Below are positions 42,943 through 50,696 of a stretch of 64,000 nucleotides of DNA, piece by piece (position 1 is the first letter of the stretch; each line of letters opens with the position of its first letter). The DNA lies in contig NZ_CP138921.1 in NCBI RefSeq assembly GCF_047124445.1, forward strand, positions 3,162,001-3,226,000, read 5' to 3'. The translations under genes and the position numbers were made by a program. The notes under the pieces are model-generated. The model saw only the letters and a program-made list of their open reading frames with translations. It did no database searches and had not been told where the DNA came from. The DNA is from Shimia sp047124445. GTDB taxonomy: Bacteria > Pseudomonadota > Alphaproteobacteria > Rhodobacterales > Rhodobacteraceae.

Positions 42943-43448
42943 AAATCGGCAAGCTGCACCGCTGTGCGCTTGCCCATCACCAAGGTCCACCAGATTTTGC
43001 CGCTGTCTTCCTGGAACCAGGCAAAGCCCATGTCCTGTGCTTTCGGGTCCAAAATCACGGCGCGGGTGTCATCCTGCTGCATCCAAGCCGCGAGGGTTTC
43101 GACCTCTGATTCGTAGGTTTCGCTGATGGTTTCACCGGCAAGCGTGCCGGAATAGCCAACACGGGCAACGCGATCCAGAGGCGAAGATCCGTCAGAGCCA
43201 AAGTGCCAGGGTCGATTCTGCAGAGACATATCACGGGAGTGGGTTGCGGCTGCGGCGTTAAGCTGGGCATTCAATTCGACGGCCGGAGCACCAGAGGCGG
43301 CGCGCAGGGCGTTGATAGAGTCCAATACCTGATATTGCACTTTGGATGTGCTGCTGCCGGAAATCTTGTATTGCTTGGTGCTGGATCCGCCTGCACCACA
43401 GCCTACCAAACCAAGAGCCGCTACCAGCAAAAGAGCAATTGCACGCAT
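42933..43448 (-). CDS. CAP-domain (SCP/PR1) lipoprotein
   Basis: A CAP-superfamily lipoprotein (signal MRAIALLLVAALGLVGC). The fold has LDSINALRAASGAPAVELNAQLNAAAATHSRDMS, then WHFGSDGSSPLDRVARVGYSGTLAGETI and MGFAWFQEDSGKIWWTLVMG. I chose ATG 43448 (171 aa); a longer version to 43574 has no signal. The function of bacterial CAP proteins is not settled. It lies between two L,D-transpeptidase genes, which suggests an envelope role. Confidence 0.88.
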   Translation of the reverse strand: MRAIALLLVAALGLVGCGAGGSSTKQYKISGSSTSKVQYQVLDSINALRAASGAPAVELNAQLNAAAATHSRDMSLQNRPWHFGSDGSSPLDRVARVGYSGTLAGETISETYESEVETLAAWMQQDDTRAVILDPKAQDMGFAWFQEDSGKIWWTLVMGKRTAVQLADFQG

Positions 43449-43615
43449 TGTATTTCCGTCCCAACAAAATGAATGGCAGAGTCCTAACCGTCCAAAGTTG
43501 CCATGAAAACCCACATCGGCGTGACATTGCTCTTTTAACGTTGGATTGATTTGCGACTGCGGCATTCCGGCCATATGATTGCGCGGTCTTTTATATGTGG
43601 GTTCTGGAGGAACAA

Positions 43616-44212
43616 ATGGCTGTTGATCGGTCTGAAAAACTAGGTCGTCGTGCCTTTTTGGCGAGCGGTGCAGCTTTCCTGAGCGCGCCGGTAATTGCGC
43701 AAACCGAGACCGGAACCACAGAGGTGGAACGGGATCTGGACGAGATTGTCGTGCGCAACATCTCGAGCTTCCGCTCGCTGGATTGGGCTCCCTATTTTGA
43801 CAACCTCAAAAACGGCGCTGTGCTGGTCGACGTGACATCGCGCGCCTTGCATTACTGGTCTGAAGACGAGACCGTGTACAAACTGTACCCGACATCTGTG
43901 CCTCTGACCGAAGATCTCACACGACGCGGGCGTACCAAAGTGGTGCGTAAAGTGGACGGTCCAAGCTGGCGTCCGACACCATCGATGAAGAAGCGCAATC
44001 CTGAATGGCCGGACTACGTGGGTCCCGGACCAGATAATCCATTGGGAACACACGCTCTTTACCTGAGTTGGACCTATTATCGGATCCACGGAACCCATGA
44101 CACGCGGAAAATTGGCCGGCGTTCTTCCAACGGGTGCATCGGGCTGTACAACGAGCACATCTCCGAATTGTTTTCGTTGACAAAAGTCGGCACGCAAGTG
44201 TTGCTAATTTGA
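43616..44212 (+). CDS. L,D-transpeptidase with Tat-like signal (YkuD/ErfK type)
   Basis: Second L,D-transpeptidase in the locus. The N-terminus KLGRRAFLASGAAFLSAPVIAQ is a twin-arginine signal, so export folded through Tat is likely. The YkuD core has YRIHGTHDTRKIGRRSSNGCIGLYN with catalytic Cys about 180. The start ATG at 43616, with GGAGG 5 nt upstream, gives 198 aa. It is divergent from the CAP gene. The active site residues and length match the ErfK/YbiS group, which crosslinks peptidoglycan or anchors Lpp-like proteins. Confidence 0.92.
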   Translation: MAVDRSEKLGRRAFLASGAAFLSAPVIAQTETGTTEVERDLDEIVVRNISSFRSLDWAPYFDNLKNGAVLVDVTSRALHYWSEDETVYKLYPTSVPLTEDLTRRGRTKVVRKVDGPSWRPTPSMKKRNPEWPDYVGPGPDNPLGTHALYLSWTYYRIHGTHDTRKIGRRSSNGCIGLYNEHISELFSLTKVGTQVLLI

Positions 44213-44359
44213 CGACATTTGGACCTTGGTAGGGGCGTTTCGGCAATCTTGGGTTTGCAAAGCCAACATTTTGCTGTTTAGACATTTCCTACGAGGTAAG
44301 TCTTGGGTGCTTGTCATCGCCCTCATTGTATTGGTGGCAAGCGAATTCTGGAGGATACT

Positions 44360-44542
44360 ATGAAGAAACTCGTTCTCGCTGCTGCTCTGACTGCTGCTGC
44401 TTCCACCGCATTCGCGGGCTCCATGGCCGATCCGGTTGTTGAACCTGTTGTGATCGAAGAAGCTGCTGGTAGCTCCGGCAATGACGTTTGGGTTCCGCTT
44501 CTGCTGCTGGTCATCGTGGCCGCGGCTGCAGCTGCATCCTAA
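44360..44542 (+). CDS. Small exported membrane protein (60 aa)
   Basis: A 60-aa protein with a cleavable-looking signal MKKLVLAAALTAAASTAFA, an acidic mid-section (DPVVEPVVIEEAAGSS), and a C-terminal hydrophobic tail VWVPLLLLVIVAAAAAAS. It has TGGAGG 6 nt before the ATG. I believe similar small proteins are common in Roseobacter genomes, near hemH, but cannot confirm. Function unknown. It is followed by a terminator shared with hemH. Confidence 0.72.
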   Translation: MKKLVLAAALTAAASTAFAGSMADPVVEPVVIEEAAGSSGNDVWVPLLLLVIVAAAAAAS

Positions 44543-44570
44543 GTCGCACTAAAGCGATCTGAAAATAGAA

Positions 44571-44597
44571 AAGGCGGAGCTTGGCTCCGCCTTTTTT
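44571..44597. terminator. Bidirectional terminator between the 60-aa protein gene and hemH
   Basis: A perfect 10-bp stem AAGGCGGAGC/GCTCCGCCTT (44571-44580 and 44584-44593) with a 3-nt loop, followed by a T-run on the plus strand. The minus strand side has an A/T-rich end too. Confidence 0.85.
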
Positions 44598-44647
44598 GCG
44601 TTCCGGACTTGGGTGCACCGATGGCGCACCCGAAGTGTCTGGTTGGG

Positions 44648-45700
44648 CTATTTCACCCAACCTCCCAGGTTTTCATCAATGATTTTGCACAGAGCAGAGA
44701 TGTGAGGCGCATCACCGTTCAGGCAAGGAATGTAGAGAAAGTCCTCACCACCGGCTTCCTCAAAGCTCTCTTTGATCTCTTCGTTGATCTCTTCCAGTGT
44801 TTCGATGCAATCGGCAGAGAATGCTGGCGCAATGACGGCGATGTTGGTCTTGCCGTCTTCTTTCGCGAGGCGCGCCACCTCTTCCACCGTGTAAGGGCGC
44901 AGCCAGTCTTCCGGGCCAAACTGCGACTGGAATGTAGTGCACAGATCGGTGTCTTCCCATCCCAGCCGTTCTTTCAGCAGGCGCGTGGTTTTCTGGCATT
45001 GGCAATGATACGGGTCGCCCTCCATCAGGTAGCGCTTGGGCATGCCGTGATAGGAAACAACCAGTAGCTCAGGGCGCTTTTCTGCTTTGCCATACGCTTC
45101 TTCCACAGATTTAGCCAAAGCGTCGATGTAGGCCGGATGTTCAAAATAAGCAGGCACGGTACGCGCGGCGGGTTGCCACTTTTCTTTCATCAAAGCGCGG
45201 AAGAACTGGTCATTTGCAGTTGCAGTCGTGGCGCCTGCATACTGTGGATACAGTGGGAAAAACAGGATGCGCTCACAGCCCGCGGCGACCATGTCCCGGA
45301 CCTTCGAGATCGTCGACGGGTTTCCGTATCGCATGCAGAAATCCACCATGATCTGATCGCCGTATTGGGTTTCCAGCGTTTCTTTGATCTTGGCGGTTTG
45401 ATCTTTGGTGATCACCATCAGCGGGCTTTCGCCGCGCTCTTTGTCCCAAATCGACTCATAGGCTTCGCCACTGGAAAACGGACGTTTTGTCAGGATGATC
45501 AATTGCAGCAAAGGCTGCCATTTCCAGGACGGGTAATCGATCACACGTTTGTCGGACAGAAACTCGTTCAGATACCGACGCATGGGCCAATAGGTGTAGT
45601 CATCTGGCGTTCCGAGGTTGGCCAGGAGAATGCCGGTTTTGCCACGGGCCACTTTCGGGTGGTCTTTTGGGGCGTGGGCCGGGCATGTAGCTTGGGTCAT
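44648..45700 (-). CDS. hemH: Ferrochelatase
   Basis: Inserts Fe(II) into protoporphyrin IX, the last step of haem synthesis; membrane-associated. Landmarks: GILLANLGTPDDYTYWPMRRYLNEFL, FCMRYGNPS, VSYHGMPKRY with the conserved His, FQSQFGPEDWLRPYT, and PAFSADCIETLEEI with the metal-binding Glu. ATG 45700 (350 aa) is preferred; a GTG at 45727 overlaps the upstream methyltransferase stop by GTGA and would add nine residues. GDPYHCQCQ suggests extra Cys residues, seen in some family members. Terminates near the shared terminator. Confidence 0.95.
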   Translation of the reverse strand: MTQATCPAHAPKDHPKVARGKTGILLANLGTPDDYTYWPMRRYLNEFLSDKRVIDYPSWKWQPLLQLIILTKRPFSSGEAYESIWDKERGESPLMVITKDQTAKIKETLETQYGDQIMVDFCMRYGNPSTISKVRDMVAAGCERILFFPLYPQYAGATTATANDQFFRALMKEKWQPAARTVPAYFEHPAYIDALAKSVEEAYGKAEKRPELLVVSYHGMPKRYLMEGDPYHCQCQKTTRLLKERLGWEDTDLCTTFQSQFGPEDWLRPYTVEEVARLAKEDGKTNIAVIAPAFSADCIETLEEINEEIKESFEEAGGEDFLYIPCLNGDAPHISALCKIIDENLGGWVK

Positions 45701-45723
45701 GTGCTGAGGTCCGTGTAAGTGGG

Positions 45724-46542
45724 TCACTTTGGCAATTTGATTTCGGACGTGCTGAGCGCGTCCGCGAGACGGGTTGTTGCTGAGCCAGGGCGCAGCGGTT
45801 GTGGCTGGCTGGCATCCGGTGACCAGCCAGTGAGGAAGATCAATTCGAAGGTCGCCGGGATGCGTCCCGAGTCCATGAATGTCTCTACGTAGATTTCACA
45901 GGCCCGGATCAAAACGGCGCGGCGTGTCGGTCGCTTCAGGCGATCGACTAAAGCATTTCCTTCTCCCATTGCGCGCAAATCTTTCATGAGCGCCCAAGGG
46001 GTTTCGTAGGTTACTTTCAAAGGAACGGTGTCTGCGACCGGCAATGCCAGCCCTGCGCGTTGCAAAAGCGCGCCAAGGTCGCGAATTTCTCCCATTGGAG
46101 CAATCCGAGGAGACAAGCCACCGGTGATTTCGACCTCGGCCTGTGCCAATGAGGCGCGCAATTCATGCAGGGTTTTCCCGCCAAATGTCACGGCAAGAAA
46201 AAAGCCGTCATCCTTGAGCGCGCGCCGACATTGAATGATTTGCCCAACCGGATCGTCGGCCCAGTGTAGGCCCAGGCCATGGATCACCAGATCATGGCTC
46301 TGGCTTTGCAGGTCCAGAATATCATTGTCCGCCACGACCTTCGCATTTGGCAGACACCTCTGCCAGGTGTTCGAAAATCCGGTCACGATGGCTGGCGCCG
46401 TAAACCCTCTGTTAACCATGCTGAGGCGATCCTGAACTTCGGCAATGGCTGCGTCGTGCAGAAACATGCCGGTGTTCAGGTCTGCGCGGGCGCGATTGCG
46501 GCGCAGCGCGTTTGTGTCAGTGAGGCGAGGGTTGTTTTGCAT
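45724..46542 (-). CDS. SAM-dependent methyltransferase (NDUFAF5/BioC-like)
   Basis: A class I methyltransferase-like protein. Sequence features are DNDILDLQSQSHDLVIHGLGLHWADDPVGQIIQCRRALKDDGFFLAVTFGGKTLHELR, close to the NDUFAF5 family found in alphaproteobacteria and mitochondria. ATG 46542 (272 aa) is taken; an in-frame start at 46590 overlaps comF. It is coupled to hemH (GTGA or spaced 23 bp). The role is unknown; NDUFAF5 hydroxylates a complex I subunit, which makes a respiratory role possible. Confidence 0.8.
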   Translation of the reverse strand: MQNNPRLTDTNALRRNRARADLNTGMFLHDAAIAEVQDRLSMVNRGFTAPAIVTGFSNTWQRCLPNAKVVADNDILDLQSQSHDLVIHGLGLHWADDPVGQIIQCRRALKDDGFFLAVTFGGKTLHELRASLAQAEVEITGGLSPRIAPMGEIRDLGALLQRAGLALPVADTVPLKVTYETPWALMKDLRAMGEGNALVDRLKRPTRRAVLIRACEIYVETFMDSGRIPATFELIFLTGWSPDASQPQPLRPGSATTRLADALSTSEIKLPK

Positions 46543-46560
46543 GTTGCGGACAATAGGCAG

Positions 46561-47289
46561 GTGAAGGCGAAGTTTCAAACCGCCATACACCTATTGTTTC
46601 CCCCACGATGTGTGGCTTGTGGCCACATGGTGGAAAGTGATTTTGGGCTGTGTTCCGATTGTTGGGCGGAAACCACGTTCCTTGGCGGCGCCGTGTGTGA
46701 CAGTTGCGGGCGTCCAGTGGCCGCAGAGGCAAAGGAGTGTCGTGTTATTTGTGACGCCTGTCTGTCTGATCCCCCTCCGTGGACACGAGGGCGATCTGCG
46801 CTCTTGTATCGTGGCGCTGGCCGTAACTTAATCCTGGCTTTCAAGCACGGAGATCGCACAGACATAGCTCTACCGGCGGCACAATGGCTCAACCAAGCAG
46901 CACGTCCGATCCTGAAAGGCGTTGATGTGATCGCTCCAGTGCCGCTGCATCGCCTGCGCTTTCTGAAGCGGCGGTATAACCAAGCCTCATTGTTGGCAAA
47001 AAATTTGGCGTCTCTTTCAGGTATTCCGTTTTGTGCCGATCTTTTGGTGCGCCCGAGAGGATTGGGTGGGCTGGAGGGATTGGGCGCGGTTGAGAGGGCG
47101 GAAAAACTGCGAGGGGCAATCGAACGCAATCGGCGAAGGGCGCCTATCATAAAGGATGCTAAGGTGCTTCTTGTTGATGATGTTTTGACCAGTGGTGCAA
47201 CTTTGCGCGCCGCAACGCAGGCCTGCCTCACTGCAAATGCCAAAGAAGTGTGTGTGGCAACACTGGCGCGCGTTGCAAAGGATGCCTAA
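46561..47289 (+). CDS. comF: ComF-family amidophosphoribosyltransferase-like protein
   Basis: A 242-aa protein with a zinc-finger-like N-terminus (CVACGHMV...CSDCW, CDSCGRP, CDACL) and a C-terminal PRTase domain with VLLVDDVLTSGATL as the PRPP-binding loop. This is the ComF/GntX layout, involved in competence or utilisation of DNA as nutrient. I take GTG 46561 as start; upstream in-frame starts overlap the methyltransferase. It heads comF-grxC-nitrilase-marR. The internal WTRGRSALLYRGAGRNLILAFKHGDR is typical. Confidence 0.88.
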   Translation: MKAKFQTAIHLLFPPRCVACGHMVESDFGLCSDCWAETTFLGGAVCDSCGRPVAAEAKECRVICDACLSDPPPWTRGRSALLYRGAGRNLILAFKHGDRTDIALPAAQWLNQAARPILKGVDVIAPVPLHRLRFLKRRYNQASLLAKNLASLSGIPFCADLLVRPRGLGGLEGLGAVERAEKLRGAIERNRRRAPIIKDAKVLLVDDVLTSGATLRAATQACLTANAKEVCVATLARVAKDA

Positions 47290-47329
47290 ATGCCGGACAA
47301 CGGAAAACAGGAAATCACAAGGACACGCC

Positions 47330-47587
47330 ATGCAGCCGGTCGAGATCTACACCAGCCCACTTTGCGGGTTTTGCCACGCCGCCAAACGGCTTTTGACCCA
47401 AAAGAACGTCTCGTTTGTCGAGATCGATGTTTTGCAAGACCCTGACCGGAAGCCAGAGATGATCACGCGGGCAAATGGTAGCCGCACCGTGCCGCAAATC
47501 TTTGTTGGCGATACGCATGTTGGCGGGTGTGATGATCTTTATGCTTTGGAGCGCGCGGGCAAGCTTGATCCTTTGCTAGCGGCGTAA
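47330..47587 (+). CDS. grxC: Glutaredoxin (GrxC type)
   Basis: An 85-aa dithiol glutaredoxin with active site CGFC at about 11-14 and the TVPQIF and GGCDDL glutathione-binding segments. It has AAGGA 8 nt before the ATG. It reduces disulfides using glutathione; cytoplasmic. It is in the comF operon. An upstream extension to 47192 overlaps comF and is rejected. Length matches E. coli GrxC. Confidence 0.94.
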   Translation: MQPVEIYTSPLCGFCHAAKRLLTQKNVSFVEIDVLQDPDRKPEMITRANGSRTVPQIFVGDTHVGGCDDLYALERAGKLDPLLAA

Positions 47588-47593
47588 CTGACC

Positions 47594-48424
47594 ATGCGCG
47601 TGGCTTTGCTTCAAATGACGTCTTCGGACTTGCCTGAGGAAAACCTGGCAACGGCGAGTGCCATGCTGTGTGAGGCTAAGGAGCAAGGGGCAGAGTTTGC
47701 CTTTTTGCCGGAGGTGATGAATTGCCTGTCGACAAGCCGCAGCCATCAGGAAAGCGTGCTAAGGTTGGAAACCGAAGATGCAACGCTCGCAGGGCTTCAA
47801 GCCTTGTGTGCGGAGCTAGAAATTTGGTTGCTGGTTGGCAGTCTCGGTTTAAAAACCAACGATACGGACGGTCGTTTCGCCAACCGATCGTTTGTGATCT
47901 CTGCGGCCGGGGACATCGTTGCACGCTACGACAAAATCCACATGTTTGATGTGGATGTGACGCCGGAAGAGACCTATCGCGAATCTGATGGCTACCGGCC
48001 TGGTGGGCAGGCGGTTGTTGCGGAGACGCCCTTTGGAAATCTTGGATTGTCCATTTGCTATGATGTGCGATTTGGCCAACTACATCGAAAGCTTGCAAAA
48101 GCAGGTGCGGACATCCTGACGGTGCCTGCGGCCTTTTCGCATGTCACTGGCGCGGCGCATTGGGAGACGTTGCTGCGCGCGCGTGCCATTGAAACCGGCT
48201 GTTTTGTGATTGCACCTGCGCAAACAGGGAAACACCCTGCCACCAAAGGACAATCGCGCCGCACACATGGGCATTCTATGATTGTCGCGCCTTGGGGAGA
48301 GGTTTTGGCCGATGCAGGTACAGAACCCGGGGTCACGCTTGTTGATCTTGATCTGACATTGGTTCAGAAGGCCCGTAGGCAGGTGCCGTCCCTACAACAC
48401 GACCGAGACTTCAGCGGGCCCTAA
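47594..48424 (+). CDS. Carbon-nitrogen hydrolase (Nit1/Nit2-like)
   Basis: A nitrilase-superfamily amidase. The Glu-Lys-Cys triad is seen as FLPEVM, YDKIHMFDV and LSICYDVRF (about 155). The family position, next to glutaredoxin, resembles the Nit1 deaminated-glutathione amidase or omega-amidase. The 276-aa length is typical. It is 7 bp after grxC and directly abuts the marR start (stop 48422-48424, ATG 48425), so all are likely co-transcribed. Substrate inferred only. Confidence 0.9.
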   Translation: MRVALLQMTSSDLPEENLATASAMLCEAKEQGAEFAFLPEVMNCLSTSRSHQESVLRLETEDATLAGLQALCAELEIWLLVGSLGLKTNDTDGRFANRSFVISAAGDIVARYDKIHMFDVDVTPEETYRESDGYRPGGQAVVAETPFGNLGLSICYDVRFGQLHRKLAKAGADILTVPAAFSHVTGAAHWETLLRARAIETGCFVIAPAQTGKHPATKGQSRRTHGHSMIVAPWGEVLADAGTEPGVTLVDLDLTLVQKARRQVPSLQHDRDFSGP

Positions 48425-48859
48425 ATGAACGACAAAAGCGGATTGGCGATTACGCTGTTTGGCGAGATTCTGATGGTGGATCAGCTTGCGCGCTCCCGTT
48501 TGTCCAAAGTTCTGCCTAAGGGCATGGAGCTGTCGCATTTTTCGGTTCTGAACCATTTGGATCGCTCCAACGCCGAACGCAGTCCGGCGCAGCTCGCGAA
48601 GACGTTTCACCTCACACGTGGGGCCATGACGAACACGCTGCATAAGCTGGAAACCGCAGGCTACGTGCACATCCGTCCGGATTGGGACGATGCCCGTCGT
48701 AAGATGGTGGCGATCAGCCCGGCAGGCCGACAGGCCCGCGATGCGGCTCTGGCCAGCATGGAGCCGATCATCAACGATATGGTCAGTCGTTTGGGGGATG
48801 ACCGGGTGCGCGCAGCGCTTCCGATCTTGCGTGAGTTGCGTTTGAAGCTCGAAGAGTAG
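48425..48859 (+). CDS. MarR-family transcriptional regulator
   Basis: A 144-aa winged-helix regulator. The DNA-binding part is RSPAQLAKTFHLTRGAMTNTLHKLETAGYVHIRPDWDDARRKMVAISPAG (about 52-102). It probably senses a small molecule or redox signal and may control its own operon; no ligand is evident. It converges on ubiG with a 4-bp gap. Confidence 0.92.
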   Translation: MNDKSGLAITLFGEILMVDQLARSRLSKVLPKGMELSHFSVLNHLDRSNAERSPAQLAKTFHLTRGAMTNTLHKLETAGYVHIRPDWDDARRKMVAISPAGRQARDAALASMEPIINDMVSRLGDDRVRAALPILRELRLKLEE

Positions 48860-48863
48860 CCTG

Positions 48864-49607
48864 TCAGGCTTTGGTACTGGCCGTTACATAGTTGACGCTC
48901 AAGTCTTTGTCCGAAATCGACCACTGCCAACTGATCGGGTTGAAGACAAAACCCTTGCGATCTACCGGTGTGAGGCCTGATTTTTCAATCAAGTCAAACA
49001 GCTCATCGGGCGTGATGAACTTGTTCCACTCGTGCGTGCCTTTTGGAAGCCAGCGCATGATGTACTCCGCGCCCACAATCGCCATCGCAAAACTTTTGGG
49101 GTTCCGGTTGATGGTGGAACAAATGTGCAAGCCGCCGGATTTGAGCAGTTGCTGACAAGCGGTCATGTAGCTCAATGGATCAGCGACATGTTCAACAACT
49201 TCCATATTCAAGACGACGTCAAATTGCTCACCAGCTTCGGCCATGGCTTCGGCGGTTGTGTGGCGATAGTCGATGTCGAGACCTGACTGCTCAGCGTGAA
49301 TGCGCGCCACCGGTAAGTTTCCGCCCGCGGCGTCAGCACCAACAACTTCGGCACCGAGACGCGCCATTGGCTCTGACAGCAAACCGCCACCGCAGCCGAT
49401 GTCGAGCAGCCGTAGTCCCTCAAAAGGGCGCGCGGAGGATAAGTCGCGATTGAACTCCGCGGCAATCTGCGTCGTAATGTAATCAAGTCGGCACGGATTG
49501 AGCATGTGCAACGGTTTGAACTTGCCGTTGGGATCCCACCATTCAGCCGCCATGGCTTCAAATTTGGCCACTTCGGCAGGGTCTACCGTGGTATTGGTGG
49601 CTTGCAT
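48864..49607 (-). CDS. ubiG: Ubiquinone biosynthesis O-methyltransferase
   Basis: Catalyses both O-methylations in ubiquinone biosynthesis using SAM. Motifs: FEAMAAEWWDPNGKFKPLH at the N-terminus, LLDIGCGGGLLSEPMARLGA, VVLNMEVVEHVADP and STINRNPKSF. The start ATG 49607, with GGAGAG 7 nt upstream, gives 247 aa; an in-frame start at 49640 is rejected. Divergent from the aminopeptidase with a 49-bp gap. Confidence 0.96.
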   Translation of the reverse strand: MQATNTTVDPAEVAKFEAMAAEWWDPNGKFKPLHMLNPCRLDYITTQIAAEFNRDLSSARPFEGLRLLDIGCGGGLLSEPMARLGAEVVGADAAGGNLPVARIHAEQSGLDIDYRHTTAEAMAEAGEQFDVVLNMEVVEHVADPLSYMTACQQLLKSGGLHICSTINRNPKSFAMAIVGAEYIMRWLPKGTHEWNKFITPDELFDLIEKSGLTPVDRKGFVFNPISWQWSISDKDLSVNYVTASTKA

Positions 49608-49656
49608 TTTCAACTCTCCATGCTCATTTGGGCGTCGCAACCATTATAGGTAGGAC

Positions 49657-50631
49657 ATGGACAAAAACTCGGGCCAAAAGCGCGCAGTGCACTACCTTTA
49701 TCCTCCGGTCGAGCCCTTTGACCAGAGGATGCTGGACGTGGGCGACGGGCACAGCATCTACGTCGAACAATCGGGCAATCCAAGGGGGTTGCCGGTTGTT
49801 GTGGTGCATGGCGGCCCAGGCGGCGGGTCCAGTCCTGCGATGCGGCGCTATTTTGATCCTAATGTCTATCGTGTGATCCTGTTTGATCAGCGTGGGTGTG
49901 GCCATTCCCGTCCGCATGCCGAAGTGGAGAACAACACCAGCTGGCACCTGGTGGCGGATATGGAACGTATTCGGGATACGCTGGAGATTGACGAATGGAT
50001 TGTCTTTGGCGGCAGCTGGGGCGCGACCTTGTCACTTTTGTATGCGCAATCCCATCCGGCGCAGACGGTATGTCTGGTTCTGCGCGGAGTGTTTCTGATG
50101 ACTCAATCGGAGCTGGATTGGTTCTATGGCGGCGGCGCAGGTCATTTTTGGCCGGAACCGTGGGCGCGGTTTTCTGAATTGGTGCCAGAAGAAGAGCGCG
50201 GAGATCTGATCGAAGCTTATCACCACCGCCTTTTCTGCGGGGACCGCGCCACCGAAATTAAATACGCACGTGCTTGGGCGGGTTGGGAAAACGCGCTGGC
50301 CTCGGTGTATTCCAATGGGTCCAGTGGCGATGCGCCTGCAGAGTACGCACGTGCGTTTTCACGCTTGGAGAATCACTATTTCCGCAACCGAGGATTTCTT
50401 GAGGAAGACGGCCACATTTTGGCGAATATGGCGGCCCTCAAAGATATTCCCGGATACATTGTGCAAGGCCGCTACGACATGATTTGCCCGCCAAAGGCCG
50501 CTTATGATCTGGCGTCGGCCTGGGGCAAAATGGCGGATCTGCGGGTCATTCGCAACGCAGGCCATGCTTTGTCGGAGCCTGGGATCAGCGCGGAGCTTGT
50601 GCGCATCATGGACGATTTGGCGCGGATTTAG
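49657..50631 (+). CDS. pip: Prolyl aminopeptidase
   Basis: Serine peptidase releasing N-terminal proline, alpha/beta-hydrolase fold, cytoplasmic. The oxyanion region is HGGPGGGSSP (about 48-57), FDQRGCGHSRPH, the nucleophile elbow GGSWGAT (about 113-119), the Asp in GRYDMICP, and the His in NAGHALSEPG. At 324 aa it is the usual size. It is followed 65 bp later by a solute-binding protein; a role in peptide use is suggested by this pairing. Confidence 0.95.
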   Translation: MDKNSGQKRAVHYLYPPVEPFDQRMLDVGDGHSIYVEQSGNPRGLPVVVVHGGPGGGSSPAMRRYFDPNVYRVILFDQRGCGHSRPHAEVENNTSWHLVADMERIRDTLEIDEWIVFGGSWGATLSLLYAQSHPAQTVCLVLRGVFLMTQSELDWFYGGGAGHFWPEPWARFSELVPEEERGDLIEAYHHRLFCGDRATEIKYARAWAGWENALASVYSNGSSGDAPAEYARAFSRLENHYFRNRGFLEEDGHILANMAALKDIPGYIVQGRYDMICPPKAAYDLASAWGKMADLRVIRNAGHALSEPGISAELVRIMDDLARI

Positions 50632-50696
50632 CAAAACGGCTGGACATTGGCGCGAGATGGCTTTCTCATCTACTCCCGACTTACCGGAGTTTGACC

